Shown: piece by piece, positions 63,589-64,000 of the stretch
Layout: every line of letters starts with the position of its first letter
How positions within the stretch are numbered: the stretch's first letter is position 1
Origin: CAVYXK01 sp963708245
Lineage (GTDB): Bacteria; Pseudomonadota; Alphaproteobacteria; Acetobacterales; Acetobacteraceae
Length of the DNA: 64,000 bases
Direction of reading: 5' to 3'
Assembly: GCA_963708245.1 (NCBI GenBank)
Contig: OY970201.1
Coordinates: 2,790,001 to 2,854,000 of the forward strand
Position numbers and translations under genes: made by a program
The notes under the pieces: model-generated
Databases searched by the model: none
Told to the model about the DNA's origin: nothing
The model's input: only the letters and a program-made list of their open reading frames with translations

Positions 63589-64000
63589 ATGGCGCGCCAC
63601 GTCGCCGGCCGCGCCTGGGCGTTTGCCCCGTGGAAATTCGGCAACAGCGATTTCTGGCAACTCTGGTACGTTGGGCTGGTCAGCTTCGTGGTCCGCTGGG
63701 TGGAAACGCTGGCGGTGGCGGTGTTCGTATACCAACACACGCACTCGCCATTCGCCGTCGCGATGAATGCCATGCTGCGCCTACTGCCGATGGGCCTGTT
63801 TGGCGCCTTCCTCGGCGCCTGGGCCGAACGGGTCGACCGACGCACCGCGCTCGCGGCGATGATCACGGCGACGCTGCTGACCGACGTCGCGCTGACGGCG
63901 CTTGCCTATGCCAGCGCTCTGACTGTCTGGCACGTGGCAGTCGGCGCGTTCGTCAATGGCCTCGCCTGGGCGGCGGACAATCCGGTGCGACGCGTTGCCA
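63589..64000 (+). CDS. MFS transporter, N-terminal part (runs off the window)
   Basis: First 137 residues of a major facilitator permease. At least three membrane helices are visible, with the loop-2/3 motif GAFLGAWAERVDRRTALAAM characteristic of drug and solute exporters. ATG 63589 follows a weak CAGG; TTG 63574 is an alternative. Divergent from the monooxygenase gene, it may export a product of the neighbouring oxidative enzymes. The 3' end is outside the window. Confidence 0.75.
   Translation, partial: MARHVAGRAWAFAPWKFGNSDFWQLWYVGLVSFVVRWVETLAVAVFVYQHTHSPFAVAMNAMLRLLPMGLFGAFLGAWAERVDRRTALAAMITATLLTDVALTALAYASALTVWHVAVGAFVNGLAWAADNPVRRVA

Overview
The window is high-GC DNA from a free-living proteobacterium, most likely an alphaproteobacterium of the Acetobacteraceae/Rhodospirillales type. 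Pointers are the fused livM-livG gene, a single-chain glycine decarboxylase behind a tandem glycine riboswitch, FixK/FNR-type boxes, and the general gene content. No rRNA, tRNA or CRISPR array was seen. The taxonomic call is an inference from gene content, not a search.

Layout. 0.1-2.2 kb: adaptive-response repair pair (Ada-AlkA fusion plus Ogt). 3.6-7.8 kb: PhoR-like kinase, a frameshifted PlsC acyltransferase, a DUF2125 protein, an ACT-like protein, and the C-terminal stump of cydB followed by an intact DUF2474 peptide. 8.1-14.7 kb: tight operon of a polar amino-acid ABC transporter, a penicillin-acylase-type Ntn hydrolase and a CaiB/Frc CoA-transferase, read here as uptake and breakdown of N-acyl/amide compounds. 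15.2-19.7 kb: unusual operon of a broken pepsin-like aspartic peptidase, a small MntP-like membrane protein, a GH13 glycosidase with altered motifs, and a YHS-like/PQQ-type propeller fusion. 20-26.3 kb: lytic transglycosylase, large 2OG-Fe(II) oxygenase, gamma-glutamyltransferase, SDR dehydrogenase.

26.5-33.8 kb: carbon-metabolism island gap-pgk-ppsA-BON-pfkB, with a second BON gene divergent from gap. A perfect FNR/FixK palindrome lies between gap and the divergent BON gene, and a near-perfect one lies in front of ppsA, so the island is probably switched on when oxygen is low. 33.9-35.7 kb: LysR regulator/SDR divergent pair. 35.8-43.8 kb: complete branched-chain amino-acid (Liv) transporter preceded by two conserved-looking genes I cannot assign. 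43.9-48.7 kb: tandem glycine riboswitch and gcvT-gcvH-gcvP. 48.8-53.7 kb: substrate-binding protein, hybrid-type sensor kinase, receiver and receiver-cyclase, a signalling operon.

53.8-57.5 kb is a scarred region: an ISL3-type transposase fragment, four copies of a 35-bp repeat in inverted pairs, a strong hairpin over a ribosome binding site, a TPR regulator, a doubly broken cupin gene and a truncated flavin oxidase. 57.7-64 kb: a flavin oxidase, acyl-CoA-dehydrogenase-like monooxygenase, VOC protein, CYP153-like P450, luciferase-like monooxygenase and the start of an MFS exporter, together an oxidative catabolic or tailoring set.

Six otherwise well-conserved genes (plsC, gap, livK, the 49.8-kb kinase, the TPR regulator and the 59.2-kb dehydrogenase) each carry one frameshift, and all six shifts are of the +1 insertion type, mostly at short G/C runs. 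This looks more like systematic sequencing or assembly insertions than biology, and the reader should treat those genes as probably intact. The pepsin-like gene, the cupin, the first flavin oxidase and cydB have different lesions and look like genuine remnants.
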